Below are positions 17,858 to 26,101 of a DNA stretch of 36,735 nucleotides, piece by piece (positions within the stretch are counted from its first letter, which is position 1; each line of letters begins with the position of its first letter). This stretch comes from Alphaproteobacteria bacterium 65-37 (GTDB taxonomy: Bacteria; Pseudomonadota; Alphaproteobacteria; Reyranellales; Reyranellaceae). Made by a program: the position numbers and the translations under genes. Below the pieces are notes generated by a model, which saw only the letters and a list, made by a program, of their open reading frames with translations, was not told where the DNA came from and did no database searches. The DNA lies in the NCBI GenBank assembly GCA_001897995.1, contig MKRV01000002.1, positions 1 through 36,735 of the forward strand, written 5' to 3'.

Positions 17858-18862
17858 TCAGTGAATCCTGAGGTCCTTGCGCATGAGCTCGCCCAGGGCA
17901 CTGAGCCCTTGACGCGCCTGATTGCCGACGTCCTTTCGGGTCAAGTCGGGAATCTTCGTCACATACTTCGGCAACCGGTCGGGCAGCGTGTCATGCCGAT
18001 GATGCGCGACCAGCTCGTCCCGCTCGATGAGCTTGTAGAAATTGCGGAACTTGTCGGTGGTGATCAGGGTGATGGCCGGTGTGCCGTACATGGTCGCCAC
18101 GACACAACCGTGAAACTTCATGCTCGCGACCACCGCGCATTCACCGATCGCCCGCGTCAGATCGGCAATGGACTCCGACATGATGACCTCCACGTCGTGC
18201 AAGGCCGACTCCGCAACGGCTTCCCGATCCTCCTTGCCGATCATCCCCGTGGCCAGGACGATGTGGCGCAGGCGATAGCCGTAGGACTTGGCGCGCGCGC
18301 AGAGGGCGTGGATGTTCTTCCAATTGATCGAGCCGGGATTCTGCTTGCGCGAGATCAATCCGAAAATGGGCGTCCCATCGGCCCGCGCAACTTCCGGCAG
18401 ATCGAGTGCGCAGACGATATCGGGCGTGACCTGAGGGTCGATCGCGGGGGCGAGCTTCGTCTTGATCCAGCTCCTGCTCTGCTCGTCGCGGACATGGATG
18501 TGCCGGACGTTCTCGTGCTGCAAGAAGCCCGCCAAACGCTCGACGACCTTGGCATCCTCGCCGCCCCATGTCGGCACACCGACGCCGTGGATATAGACCG
18601 GTTTCTCGAGATACTGCGGCTCGAAGTATTGATCGGACCAGTAGTTCGGGATCACAAGGTCGCCGCCACCGATCAGAATCGCATCGACCGATCGTACCTT
18701 TTCCTCCAGCGGCGTGCGGAAGTACGGACGGTTCAGCATGTCTTGAAAGAAGACGAACTCGAAGTCGCCTAGATGTTGTCGAAAGACATCCAGGAACAGT
18801 TCGTCGCCGTAGTTGCCGTAGTGGTAGTAGCCGACGACACCGAGTTTGGGCTTGGAGACCAT
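17858..18862 (-). CDS. Polysaccharide pyruvyl transferase family protein (copy 1)
   Basis: 334 residues of the PF04230 family, which transfers pyruvate from phosphoenolpyruvate onto a sugar as a ketal, giving the glycan a negative charge. Visible features: 'GYYHYGNYGDELFLDVF' at the N-terminus, 'LIGGGDLVIPNYWSDQYFE', 'PVYIHGVGVPTW', 'HVRDEQSRSW', and the C-terminal 'ASMKFHGCVVATMYGTPAI' with the conserved His of the family. Length fits. It is the first gene of the leftward operon and is closely similar (over half identical by eye) to the divergent copy at 19211-20206. ATG 18862 has only a weak, distant GGAG. A few family members catalyse other reactions, so pyruvylation is likely rather than certain. 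Confidence 0.9.
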   Translation of the reverse strand: MVSKPKLGVVGYYHYGNYGDELFLDVFRQHLGDFEFVFFQDMLNRPYFRTPLEEKVRSVDAILIGGGDLVIPNYWSDQYFEPQYLEKPVYIHGVGVPTWGGEDAKVVERLAGFLQHENVRHIHVRDEQSRSWIKTKLAPAIDPQVTPDIVCALDLPEVARADGTPIFGLISRKQNPGSINWKNIHALCARAKSYGYRLRHIVLATGMIGKEDREAVAESALHDVEVIMSESIADLTRAIGECAVVASMKFHGCVVATMYGTPAITLITTDKFRNFYKLIERDELVAHHRHDTLPDRLPKYVTKIPDLTRKDVGNQARQGLSALGELMRKDLRIH

Positions 18863-19210
18863 CGGGAAACTCTACTCCGCCTTGATTGTCCGACTCGCTT
18901 CAGGCTGACAATCCGCTGGGATCGCGCATGCACATCGATGCATGAGCGCAAACCGCATATGAACATTCTTCGTCGCCGACTCGTCTGTCGCGAATGAAAA
19001 GTTGCGCGAGAGCGATGTCGAAGCACCACATGAGATCGTGCCGTGCGTTACCGAAAAATCCTTGGATGAACTTTAATGAAATGGATGCTGATAGCTCCAA
19101 TTTTAACTGCATATCTCAAACTCCAATTGAGAGAAGGAGCTTGTTCGGCAACGAGTGTACGTTCGCGTCACGCGTTGAAATTGGTGGCGTAAATTTGAAC
19201 AGGTGACAGC
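18863..19210. promoter_or_regulatory. 348-base divergent control region between two pyruvyl transferase genes
   Basis: No gene. It is visibly richer in A and T than its flanks, most of all at 19050-19140, and must hold both promoters. It includes a dyad at 18924-18949 and a small hairpin (TCTCAA, seven-base loop, TTGAGA) near 19113-19131. The rightward gene has AGGTGA just before ATG 19211. I cannot name convincing -35/-10 boxes. Confidence 0.6.
18924..18949. repeat. Imperfect dyad in the divergent control region
   Basis: GCGCATGCA (18924-18932), spacer CATCGA, then TGCATGAGCGC (18939-18949): the arms match except for two extra bases on the right. It lies 62-87 bases before the leftward start. 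Candidate operator; no regulator gene is present in the window. Confidence 0.4.
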
Positions 19211-20206
19211 ATGAAGCGCCCGCGTATTGGTCTGATTGGATATTACGGGTACGGAAACTACGGCGACGAACTGTTCCATGTGGTGTTCCGCAAGATCTTT
19301 CATGATTGCGATCTGGTTACGATGCAGGACAACCAGACGCGCCCCTACTACAACAAGGACCTCAAGGAGAAGATCGCGTCGATGGACTGCCTCCTGATCG
19401 GGGGCGGCGATCTCGTCATCGGAAGCTACTGGACCGACCAGTATTTCGAGGACCCCTTCCTGGCGAAGCCGATCTACATCCATGGCGTCGGCGTACCGAC
19501 CTGGAGCCGCGAAGATCCGAAGATCGTGGAGCGGCTGGCCAAGTTCTTCCGGCACAAATCCGTTCGGCACATCAATGTCCGTGACCAGGAGAGCCGGGCA
19601 TGGATCGAGGAAAAGTTGGCGCCATCGGTGCCGGTGACGGTGACGAGCGACATGGTCTGCGCCCTGGATATCCCGAATCCGCCCAAGCGGCAGGGGCCGC
19701 CGGTTTTCGGTCTCATCACCCGGAAACAGATGCCGGGCGAGATTCATTGGAAGAACGTCACGGCGCTCTGCGACAAGGCCCGTTCGCTGGGCTACGAGGT
19801 CAAGAACATCATCCTGGGTACGGGAGGCGACCGGACCGACGATCTTGTCGGGCTGGCGGAGTTTCCGTATCCGCACATGCGGACCGTGCAGTCGGAAAAC
19901 CTCGTTGAATTGACGCGTGAAATCGGCTCCTGCGACGTCATCGCGAGCATGAAGTTCCATGGCTGCGTCGTCTCGACGCTCTACGGCATACCGGCAATCA
20001 CCACGATCACGACGGACAAGTTCCGGAACTTCTTCCAGGCCATCGAGCGGCCGGAACTGATTGCGCATCATACCCATACCAACCTTGCCGATCGCCTGGC
20101 GCCCTTCATGGCTCGGATCCCGAGGCTGACCCGCGATCACCTGCGCAGGAGTGCAATCGGTGGGCTCGCAGAATTGAGAAGGGCCATGCTCGATGAGTTC
20201 GCCTGA
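19211..20206 (+). CDS. Polysaccharide pyruvyl transferase family protein (copy 2)
   Basis: 331 residues, the same family and architecture as the divergent copy: 'GYYGYGNYGDELFHVVF', 'LIGGGDLVIGSYWTDQYFE', 'PIYIHGVGVPTWS', 'NVRDQESRAW', 'ASMKFHGCVVSTLYGIPAI' and 'ITTDKFRNFF'. The first 280 residues align without large gaps; the C-terminal 40 differ most. The two copies therefore arose by an inverted duplication, or one was acquired from a relative, and probably act on different acceptor sugars or positions. ATG 19211 is preceded by AGGTGA. The TPR/transferase-like gene follows 170 bases on, so they may share a transcript. Confidence 0.9.
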   Translation: MKRPRIGLIGYYGYGNYGDELFHVVFRKIFHDCDLVTMQDNQTRPYYNKDLKEKIASMDCLLIGGGDLVIGSYWTDQYFEDPFLAKPIYIHGVGVPTWSREDPKIVERLAKFFRHKSVRHINVRDQESRAWIEEKLAPSVPVTVTSDMVCALDIPNPPKRQGPPVFGLITRKQMPGEIHWKNVTALCDKARSLGYEVKNIILGTGGDRTDDLVGLAEFPYPHMRTVQSENLVELTREIGSCDVIASMKFHGCVVSTLYGIPAITTITTDKFRNFFQAIERPELIAHHTHTNLADRLAPFMARIPRLTRDHLRRSAIGGLAELRRAMLDEFA

Positions 20207-20362
20207 CCGGCGTCGTCGGCCGAGGCGGCAAGCCATATCGTTGTCGTGAACCAGAGGTAGCCTGTCGGTGAGGGTTGGACGACCAAGAGCGGCCTCGTCG
20301 CATCTTCGGCAAGCAGTGCACGAGGCTTTTGTGACGGTCGCAGCCCCTGGCAAGGTTGTTGC

Positions 20363-20368
20363 AGGAGA
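20363..20368 (+). promoter_or_regulatory. Ribosome-binding site that fixes a GTG start
   Basis: AGGAGA, 7 bases before GTG 20376. An upstream in-frame GTG at 20268 lacks such a site and would add 36 residues of unlikely composition. Confidence 0.7.
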
Positions 20369-20375
20369 TCGGATC

Positions 20376-21827
20376 GTGGATATCGAGACGCTTTTGTCGC
20401 TGTACGCTCGGGGGGACCACGAGGGGGTCGTGGCTCGAGCCAAGGAGCTGACCGCAGCCGGGCGCTCCAATGAGCGGATGGAAAGGCTGACCGGGCTCGC
20501 TCTTGTTCGGCTCGGCAGGTATGCAGAAGCGATTCAGGCGATCGAACGGGCAGCGACACTGCAGCCGGCGAAGTCCATCGTCCGATCCTGGCTGCCGCGC
20601 GAGATGTTGCAGGCCCTCTTGTCGGCGGCGCCCACCTTCGCGTGGGTGCGGTATCAGCTCGCCCTTGTCGCCTTCGAGGAACGGGACTTCGACCGGACCG
20701 TGGCCCTCGCTGCAGCCCTTGCCGAGGACGAAAGCGCACCAGTTCCCGTCCGGACCGCGGCTCCGGAGCTGTTATGCGAAGTGGCGCGGTGCCGCCTGTA
20801 TCGCGAGCATGCCCTCAAGGAGATCGGGCACTTGCTGGAGCGGTCAGAGAACCGGATGGCAAGGCCGGCGGCGGAGCTGTTCCGGGGGCTCATCGCCTTC
20901 GAGAGCGGCGCCCTGGACGACGCGGCCGATGCCTTCGCCGTCGTTGCCGCCGACAGTTCTGCAGACCTCACCAATCGTGTCACGGCCGCGCGAGGAGTTG
21001 CGAGCTTTCGAGCTCGCCTGGGCAATCGGCCTGCTGCGCGCGATCGCTTCTTCAGACAACGCAGCGAACTGTCGATGGACGTACCCGCGCAGCCGAAGCA
21101 GGACGACCGGGTTGTCATTCTCACGGCGGCAGACGGACGGCGTTTTTCACAGATCGCGCCGAGGTTCGTGGCATCGGCACTCGAGCGCGGCGGCGGGGCG
21201 CCGATCCACATTCATATCGTCGATCCGACGACGGAGAGCCGGACCGTCCTCGACGAGATCAGGCGGCAGATGCCACGGGCAACAATCGGGGCGTCGAGCG
21301 AGGTCGCAGGCCATGCTGCGCCCCGACCGTACGACGCCGCGGCCCGTTTCCTGGTCGCTCCCGAGGTGCTTGCCGCCTACGCGCTGCCGGTGATCACCGT
21401 CGATATCGAGACGACGATCGCCAAATCAGCGCTGGCGGGCCTCGACGATTTTGCCGGATGCGATGTCGGCCTGATGATCGGATCGCGCAGTCGACTGGCG
21501 TACCCATGGAACCGTATCTCCGCTTCGGTCGCGTACTTCTCGCCATTCGCCAGCAGTTTCGAGTTTCTCTTCGACGTCGGCACGTACTTCTGGGATGCCT
21601 ATGATCCATCCGGCAAGATCGACGGCTGGCGCATCGAGCAGAATGCACTCCTCTATGCGCTGAACCGTGCCGAGTCGGCACGCGTTCGCGTCCGCGACCT
21701 GAGCTCGACGGCATTCGCCGGATTGATCGACGGCGAGAAGCCGACGGAAGGGAAAGCGAAAGGGCCGCAACGGCCGGCTGCCCGACGTCCTTCGGGAGAC
21801 GCACAAGCCTCGCAAAGCCCTTCCTGA
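20376..21827 (+). CDS. TPR protein with glycosyltransferase-like (GT-A) C-terminal half
   Basis: 483 residues from GTG 20376, chosen for its ribosome-binding site and because TPR-like helices begin at once ('LLSLYARGDHEGVVARAKEL'). Residues 1 to about 240 hold TPR-type helix pairs, such as 'LTGLALVRLGRYAEAIQAIE' and 'ELFRGLIAFESGALDDAADA'. From about residue 250 the chain looks like a nucleotide-sugar transferase fold: 'DDRVVILTAADGRRFSQI' first strand, 'IHIHIVDPT', 'PVITVDIETTIAKSAL' with D-I-E in the place of a DxD metal motif, and 'WRIEQNALLYAL', which mirrors the DQ-x-AL helix of GT8-like enzymes. The tail (after 450) is Lys/Pro-rich and disordered. The stop overlaps the next start as TGATG. 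Function as a transferase is an inference from fold-like motifs. Confidence 0.72.
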   Translation: MDIETLLSLYARGDHEGVVARAKELTAAGRSNERMERLTGLALVRLGRYAEAIQAIERAATLQPAKSIVRSWLPREMLQALLSAAPTFAWVRYQLALVAFEERDFDRTVALAAALAEDESAPVPVRTAAPELLCEVARCRLYREHALKEIGHLLERSENRMARPAAELFRGLIAFESGALDDAADAFAVVAADSSADLTNRVTAARGVASFRARLGNRPAARDRFFRQRSELSMDVPAQPKQDDRVVILTAADGRRFSQIAPRFVASALERGGGAPIHIHIVDPTTESRTVLDEIRRQMPRATIGASSEVAGHAAPRPYDAAARFLVAPEVLAAYALPVITVDIETTIAKSALAGLDDFAGCDVGLMIGSRSRLAYPWNRISASVAYFSPFASSFEFLFDVGTYFWDAYDPSGKIDGWRIEQNALLYALNRAESARVRVRDLSSTAFAGLIDGEKPTEGKAKGPQRPAARRPSGDAQASQSPS

Positions 21828-23368
21828 TGCGCTGGACCGTGGTCCGGCGTCTGCTCGGGGCGTTCCTCACCCTGAGAAGCGGCCGGCAGGGCCGCGTCTC
21901 GCCCTTCGAGACGGCCGCTGCACGACCTCCTCAGGATGAGGTCGTTACGAAGCTAACGCCGACGGCCCGGGGCCTTCCAGGCTACGTCGTCGCGGCTCTC
22001 GCGATCGTACCCTGGCATGTCTCGCCAGCGCACGCCGAGCCGCCTGCATGTCCCACCGAGGTCGTCAAATGCTGCGAGGTCGGCTCCGGCGCGACGCCAG
22101 AGGCGTCGTCGGCGCAGCTTCTCCATCTCGGGCTGCAGATCTGGCCCGAAGACGTGGTCGAGGCCGGCGACCGCCTGCGCGACCTTCAACCGGCGGCCGT
22201 GCGCTATTCCGGGGGGCCGAGCTGGCGGCGCGCGCCGCGTCTCGACCGCGACGCCGGCTATGAAACGGTGCAACGGTACGTCGCCGACGCCTTTGATCGC
22301 GAGGGCGAACGCTTTCAGAAGCAGGCGGCATCCCTCGATCGTTTCGTGCGGACATCGGGCGCGGAGGTGCACTTCGCGATCTGGGAGCCGCCGATGACGA
22401 ATGACGAGCCGGAAGCGCCGAACAAGAGAACACTGCCCGAGGCGGCCGTCAGGGTCACGGCCTTGTTCTACGTCGCTGTGCTGGATGAACTGCGTCGCAG
22501 AGGCTATCCGATGGACGTCGCCGAGCTCTCGAACGAGCCGGACGGAGACTGGAATATCCGCATTCCGCCATCGCGGTATCTGGCGCTGGTCGCCGAAGTG
22601 CGGCGTCAGGCGGTGGCGCACGGCGTGTCCCTGCCGCGAATCGCAGGCCCCGCGGTCAGCAGCATTGCCGCGCTTCGCGCCTATCTGGCTGATCCACAGA
22701 CCGGGCAGGGGCTGGTCCATGCCGTCGATACGGTAAGCGTTCACGCCTGGGACGATCGCAGCAATCGCAACACGCTGGAGGAGGCTCGCACTGCGCGGCT
22801 CCTGCTCGATCGGCTGGGCTACCGCAAGCCCGTCGCCGTAACGGAGTTTGCCATCACGTTCCTCGATCCGGCCGATCGGCAGCGAGGAACCGGCGCGCAA
22901 CTACGTACGCCGGACGTCATCAGCAACACACCCGCCTACATGGCAAGAACCTTGGCGCTGGCCCTCGACCTCGCGGCCACCGGATATGGCCCGATTCTGT
23001 ACTGGGAGTTCCGCGATCTGCCCTGGGGAAAATCGAGCTATGGCCTGTACGACCAGCGCGGCGGACGTCGGCCGTTGTTGGAGGCCTGGCAGCGACTGTC
23101 GCGCGCGGCTCGAGGGGCCGATCGCGTCACCGTGATCTCGCGCTCTCCTGTTTCGGTGTTCGGCTTGGCCCGAGATGGCAGGGAGTCGGGCCTGGTCATG
23201 GTGAACCCGACATCGCGGCCACTCGGCGTCATGTTCGACAAGGGCTTGGGCGAGCGCCTCTCCGCAGCGCCGGACGGCCTGCCGTCGGCACTTGCGGCAT
23301 GTTCGGGGGCAACGCCCGGCACCAAATCTCTGGCGCCCCATGGTGCCGCCGTCCTGGAGCTCAGGTAG
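21827..23368 (+). CDS. Secreted clan GH-A glycoside hydrolase (GH39/GH30-like)
   Basis: 513 residues. Probably trims or releases the glycan made by this locus in the periplasm, as PslG does for Psl. The TIM-barrel hallmarks are the acid/base motif 'ELSNEPDGDWN' with Asn236-Glu237 and the nucleophile 'VAVTEFAITF' with Glu340; 'HAWDD' (306-310) and 'LYWEFRDLPWG' add barrel-strand ends. After about 420 comes a small beta domain. ATG 21827 overlaps the upstream stop by one base. The hydrophobic signal stretch is unusually late (about residues 49-70, ending PAHA before EPPA) because residues 13-39 are encoded by a palindromic repeat. No start codon lies between the repeat and the signal stretch, so the repeat must be translated. 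Exact GH family and substrate unknown. Confidence 0.83.
   Translation: MRWTVVRRLLGAFLTLRSGRQGRVSPFETAAARPPQDEVVTKLTPTARGLPGYVVAALAIVPWHVSPAHAEPPACPTEVVKCCEVGSGATPEASSAQLLHLGLQIWPEDVVEAGDRLRDLQPAAVRYSGGPSWRRAPRLDRDAGYETVQRYVADAFDREGERFQKQAASLDRFVRTSGAEVHFAIWEPPMTNDEPEAPNKRTLPEAAVRVTALFYVAVLDELRRRGYPMDVAELSNEPDGDWNIRIPPSRYLALVAEVRRQAVAHGVSLPRIAGPAVSSIAALRAYLADPQTGQGLVHAVDTVSVHAWDDRSNRNTLEEARTARLLLDRLGYRKPVAVTEFAITFLDPADRQRGTGAQLRTPDVISNTPAYMARTLALALDLAATGYGPILYWEFRDLPWGKSSYGLYDQRGGRRPLLEAWQRLSRAARGADRVTVISRSPVSVFGLARDGRESGLVMVNPTSRPLGVMFDKGLGERLSAAPDGLPSALAACSGATPGTKSLAPHGAAVLELR
21865..21941. repeat. Palindromic repeat element translated inside the glycoside hydrolase leader
   Basis: Outer arms CCTCACCCTGAG (21865-21876) and CTCAGGATGAGG (21930-21941) pair with one mismatch. 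Middle arms AGCGGCCG (21878-21885) and CGGCCGCT (21912-21919) pair perfectly, as do inner arms GTCTCG (21896-21901) and CGAGAC (21907-21912, sharing one base with the middle arm). The form matches the short palindromic repeats normally found between genes in Bradyrhizobium-like genomes. Here it codes residues 13-39 in frame. I found no second copy in the window. Confidence 0.75.
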
Positions 23369-23378
23369 CGGCCCGGCC

Positions 23379-23395
23379 GCGGCGGAAATCGCCGC
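23379..23395. terminator. Short hairpin between convergent genes
   Basis: GCGGCG, loop GAAAT, CGCCGC, in the 33-base gap between the glycoside hydrolase and the leftward gene ending at 23402. No T-run. It may serve both genes as a weak terminator. Confidence 0.3.
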
Positions 23396-23401
23396 CCGAT
23401 A

Positions 23402-24730
23402 TCACTCCGCGTACACGAACACGATTTGCGAGACTGCGATCGAAAGCAGCCGCTGGTCGGTCGAACCTTCGAGGGTCGCGGGAGAGGCACTCACCAGGCT
23501 CTCGATGCGCAGCATGTCGAAGGAGATCGGCGCCTTGTCCTTCGGCACCTGGGCTCGGAGGGTCAGCGGCCCATCCGTTACCGGCCGTTCGCGCAGGACG
23601 TTGGCCGGTGCACCGTCGAAGAAGCATTTCAGCATCGGCACCTCGGCGCCGTAGACCCCGAACACGCCGATCTGCACCTCGAGCAGTTTCTTCTCCGGCG
23701 CCGGATTGAACACGATAGCCTCGCTCGCCATCCAGCGGTACTCCTCGCCGTCGTCGAGTTCGACGTCGTACCAGCCATGGGAGAAGGCGCTCGAGCGGAG
23801 CGGCACGTTGCGTTGATCCGTTGTGCTGATGCGGTCATGCGACTGCTCGCCCAGCACCTTGGCACCCGACTTCACGAGATCGAGAAACATCTGCATTTTC
23901 TTCTTCTTGTCGGCGCTCAGTGCCGACGCTTGCGGCACGTCCCGAACGGGCGTGGCGGCAATGCGGTCGAAGAGCAGGGACGCAGAATACTCGATGAAAG
24001 CGTCGATGCGATCCTCGAGCAATCCGATCCGCGCCGTGATTTCGTTGTCGAGCGCCTGGATCTGGTAGCCGGTCGCCTGTTGGTTCTGATCCAGGCGGCT
24101 CTCGAGTTGGATGATCCGCCTCAGGGCGTCGTCGGGATCGGCGCGACGGTAGGTGATCGATGAGAGCGGGCCGTCCTTGCCCACGACATAGATGTCGACC
24201 GACAGGCCGTTCTCGGCAAGATCCTGGGCTTCGAGGCGAACGGAAAACTGGAACGAGGCGCCGCCGTCGTCGAGCAGACGATGGTGGTCGACAATGACGC
24301 CCCGTGGCACCACGCCGTTGATCCGAGCGAACATTTCGGGCTGCAGCAGTCCGTTCACCCGGTTTACGGCAACACCGCGAACGACGCCGTACTCGATCGC
24401 CAGGCTCTCGATTTTCACGTCACCGAGGCCGACAAGGGCGATCGCGTCTTCCCTGGTCTTCAGCGTGAGCGGGCTGACGACCTCGCTGCCGTCCTGCAGG
24501 CGGGCGAACCGGATTTCTCCCGGCAGGTCGATATAGGGCAGGTACTGGATGGGGTATTCGATGACTTCGCCGGCGTGAAAGACACCGCTGATATAGTTCT
24601 CACCGACCTTTATGCCGTTGATATAGGCAACGACCACATCGTCCAGCTCCGCGTCCCCGACGCAGGTCATTCGGATCGTCTGGAAGGCGATTCCCACCGA
24701 CCGGATGGGGGTGGCAGTTTCCGCTGTCAT
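23402..24730 (-). CDS. Unknown coiled-coil/beta protein in the type I secretion operon
   Basis: 442 residues, no signal peptide or membrane segment; I do not recognise a named family. Residues 1-100 and 105-195 look like two beta-sandwich domains (ending 'VDIYVVGKDGPLSSITYR'), residues 200-250 form a coiled coil of heptad-like helices ('RRIIQLESRLDQNQQATGYQ' onward), 268-300 are a lysine-rich linker, and 318-442 are a beta module ('GWYDVELDDGEEYRWMASEA' to 'RLLSIAVSQIVFV') resembling the C-terminus of the protein at 15193-16290. It starts 5 bases after the HlyD-type adaptor stop, so it is cotranscribed with the exporter. It could be an exported substrate without RTX repeats, or a cytoplasmic accessory that recognises glycan or substrate; context does not decide. 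Confidence 0.8.
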   Translation of the reverse strand: MTAETATPIRSVGIAFQTIRMTCVGDAELDDVVVAYINGIKVGENYISGVFHAGEVIEYPIQYLPYIDLPGEIRFARLQDGSEVVSPLTLKTREDAIALVGLGDVKIESLAIEYGVVRGVAVNRVNGLLQPEMFARINGVVPRGVIVDHHRLLDDGGASFQFSVRLEAQDLAENGLSVDIYVVGKDGPLSSITYRRADPDDALRRIIQLESRLDQNQQATGYQIQALDNEITARIGLLEDRIDAFIEYSASLLFDRIAATPVRDVPQASALSADKKKKMQMFLDLVKSGAKVLGEQSHDRISTTDQRNVPLRSSAFSHGWYDVELDDGEEYRWMASEAIVFNPAPEKKLLEVQIGVFGVYGAEVPMLKCFFDGAPANVLRERPVTDGPLTLRAQVPKDKAPISFDMLRIESLVSASPATLEGSTDQRLLSIAVSQIVFVYAE

Positions 24731-24735
24731 GGCCG

Positions 24736-26073
24736 CTAGCGCTCCCGCATGCTCTTGTCGAAGCGTTCGTAAATCGGTGTCAGCAAGTAGCTCATCACGC
24801 TGCGTGGCTCCGTCGGAATGACGACGTCTGCCGGAATGCCCGCCGTCAGACGGTTGGCGAATACGGCGGGAATCGAGGACCGATCTACAGTGACCTCTGC
24901 CGCGAAGTAGGGCTCGCGGCTGGCGTCCTCGATCAGTCGGTCCCGTGACACGCTGCGCAGCGATCCGGTGATGATGTCGGCACCGAAGTAACGGAATGAC
25001 GGAAAGCGGATCTCTGCGGGCATGCCCGGAGTGACGCGATCGACGTCGAGGGGCGAGATTTTTGCCTGGATGACGAGCGTGTCGGTGGTGGGCACGATGT
25101 CGAGAACGGGATCGCCGGGCCTGATGACGCCGCCAACGGTGAAAATGCGCATCTGCTGCACGGTGCCGGCAATCGGTGCCTTGAGTTCGTAGCGACGTTG
25201 AGCATCCTCGGCGACGACAAGCTGCTGGCGGGCGTCGCTCAGCTGGCGCCGCACGTCCAGCAGCTGCGTGGAAGACTCCTGCCGATAGTCGGAGAGGACC
25301 TGCTTTCGTTTCAGCTCAGCCTCGGTCAGGCGTTCGTTCAGCTTCTTGGCCTGCAGCTCGCCGCTGGCAATGACCCCTTCGAGGCGCAGCTTCTCCCGCT
25401 CCAGCGGCATGACCCGCGACACAGCGACGAGCTTCTGCTGCAACAGTCCTCGCAACGGCACGAGCTCGCCCACGACGTTGTCGTAGGTCGCCCGGGCGGT
25501 GGCGAGATCGCTGGTGTTCTGCTCCGCTTCCTTGCGAGCCTGTTCGATCTGGGCATCGGCGACACTCAGATTGCCCAGCAGGGCGGCACGGCGTACCTCG
25601 AACACTTGCTTCTGGTCGGTAATGACGGCCGCGACGGTGGGATCTGCCGACCGCCGGACGACTTCCGCTGGAAACGACAGCAAGGAGCCGACATCGCGTT
25701 CCACGAGCAGTCTGGTCTCCTGTGCCTGGAGGGCGGCCACCTGACTGCGGTAGGCTTCGCTTTGCGCATCGACGCGTGTCGGGTCCAGCCGGAGCAGGAC
25801 TTGCCCCTCGGCGACGACATCGCCGTCGCGCACGAGGATTTCCCGTACGATGCCGCCCTCCAGATGCTGCACCGTCTTTCGGTAGGACTCGACGGCCACA
25901 ACTCCAGAGCTGACGGCGGCACCGTCGAGCCGAGCCAGGCTTGCCCAGCCGACGAATACGCCGAACCCGAGGATGACGATCGCGCGGCCGACGCGCGCCA
26001 CGCGCTGCCAATCGGCCGGAGGCAAAGGGGCCAGCCCGGTCGGGGTTGTCTCGGTTCGTTGGGCTGCCGTCAT
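24736..26073 (-). CDS. HlyD/PrtE-type membrane fusion protein of a type I secretion system
   Basis: 445 residues. Bridges the inner-membrane ABC transporter to an outer-membrane TolC-like channel. A cytoplasmic N-terminus is followed by one membrane helix (about 28-46), the lipoyl/barrel half with 'QHLEGGIVREILVRDGDVV', a long alpha-helical hairpin (about 90-270), the second lipoyl half ('YELKAPIAGTVQQMRIFTVG'), a beta barrel, and the family-typical end 'PRSVMSYLLTPIYERF'. ATG 26073 is chosen because homology begins near it; GTG 26085 is an alternative and the frame is open to 26193. It starts 28 bases after the ABC transporter stop and is followed after 5 bases by the unknown coiled-coil protein. 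The closest functional analogues are PrtE, AprE and RsaE. Confidence 0.93.
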   Translation of the reverse strand: MTAAQRTETTPTGLAPLPPADWQRVARVGRAIVILGFGVFVGWASLARLDGAAVSSGVVAVESYRKTVQHLEGGIVREILVRDGDVVAEGQVLLRLDPTRVDAQSEAYRSQVAALQAQETRLLVERDVGSLLSFPAEVVRRSADPTVAAVITDQKQVFEVRRAALLGNLSVADAQIEQARKEAEQNTSDLATARATYDNVVGELVPLRGLLQQKLVAVSRVMPLEREKLRLEGVIASGELQAKKLNERLTEAELKRKQVLSDYRQESSTQLLDVRRQLSDARQQLVVAEDAQRRYELKAPIAGTVQQMRIFTVGGVIRPGDPVLDIVPTTDTLVIQAKISPLDVDRVTPGMPAEIRFPSFRYFGADIITGSLRSVSRDRLIEDASREPYFAAEVTVDRSSIPAVFANRLTAGIPADVVIPTEPRSVMSYLLTPIYERFDKSMRER

Positions 26074-26101
26074 CGGCTGGTCCACATGCTGAGGCCCGCC
26101 T

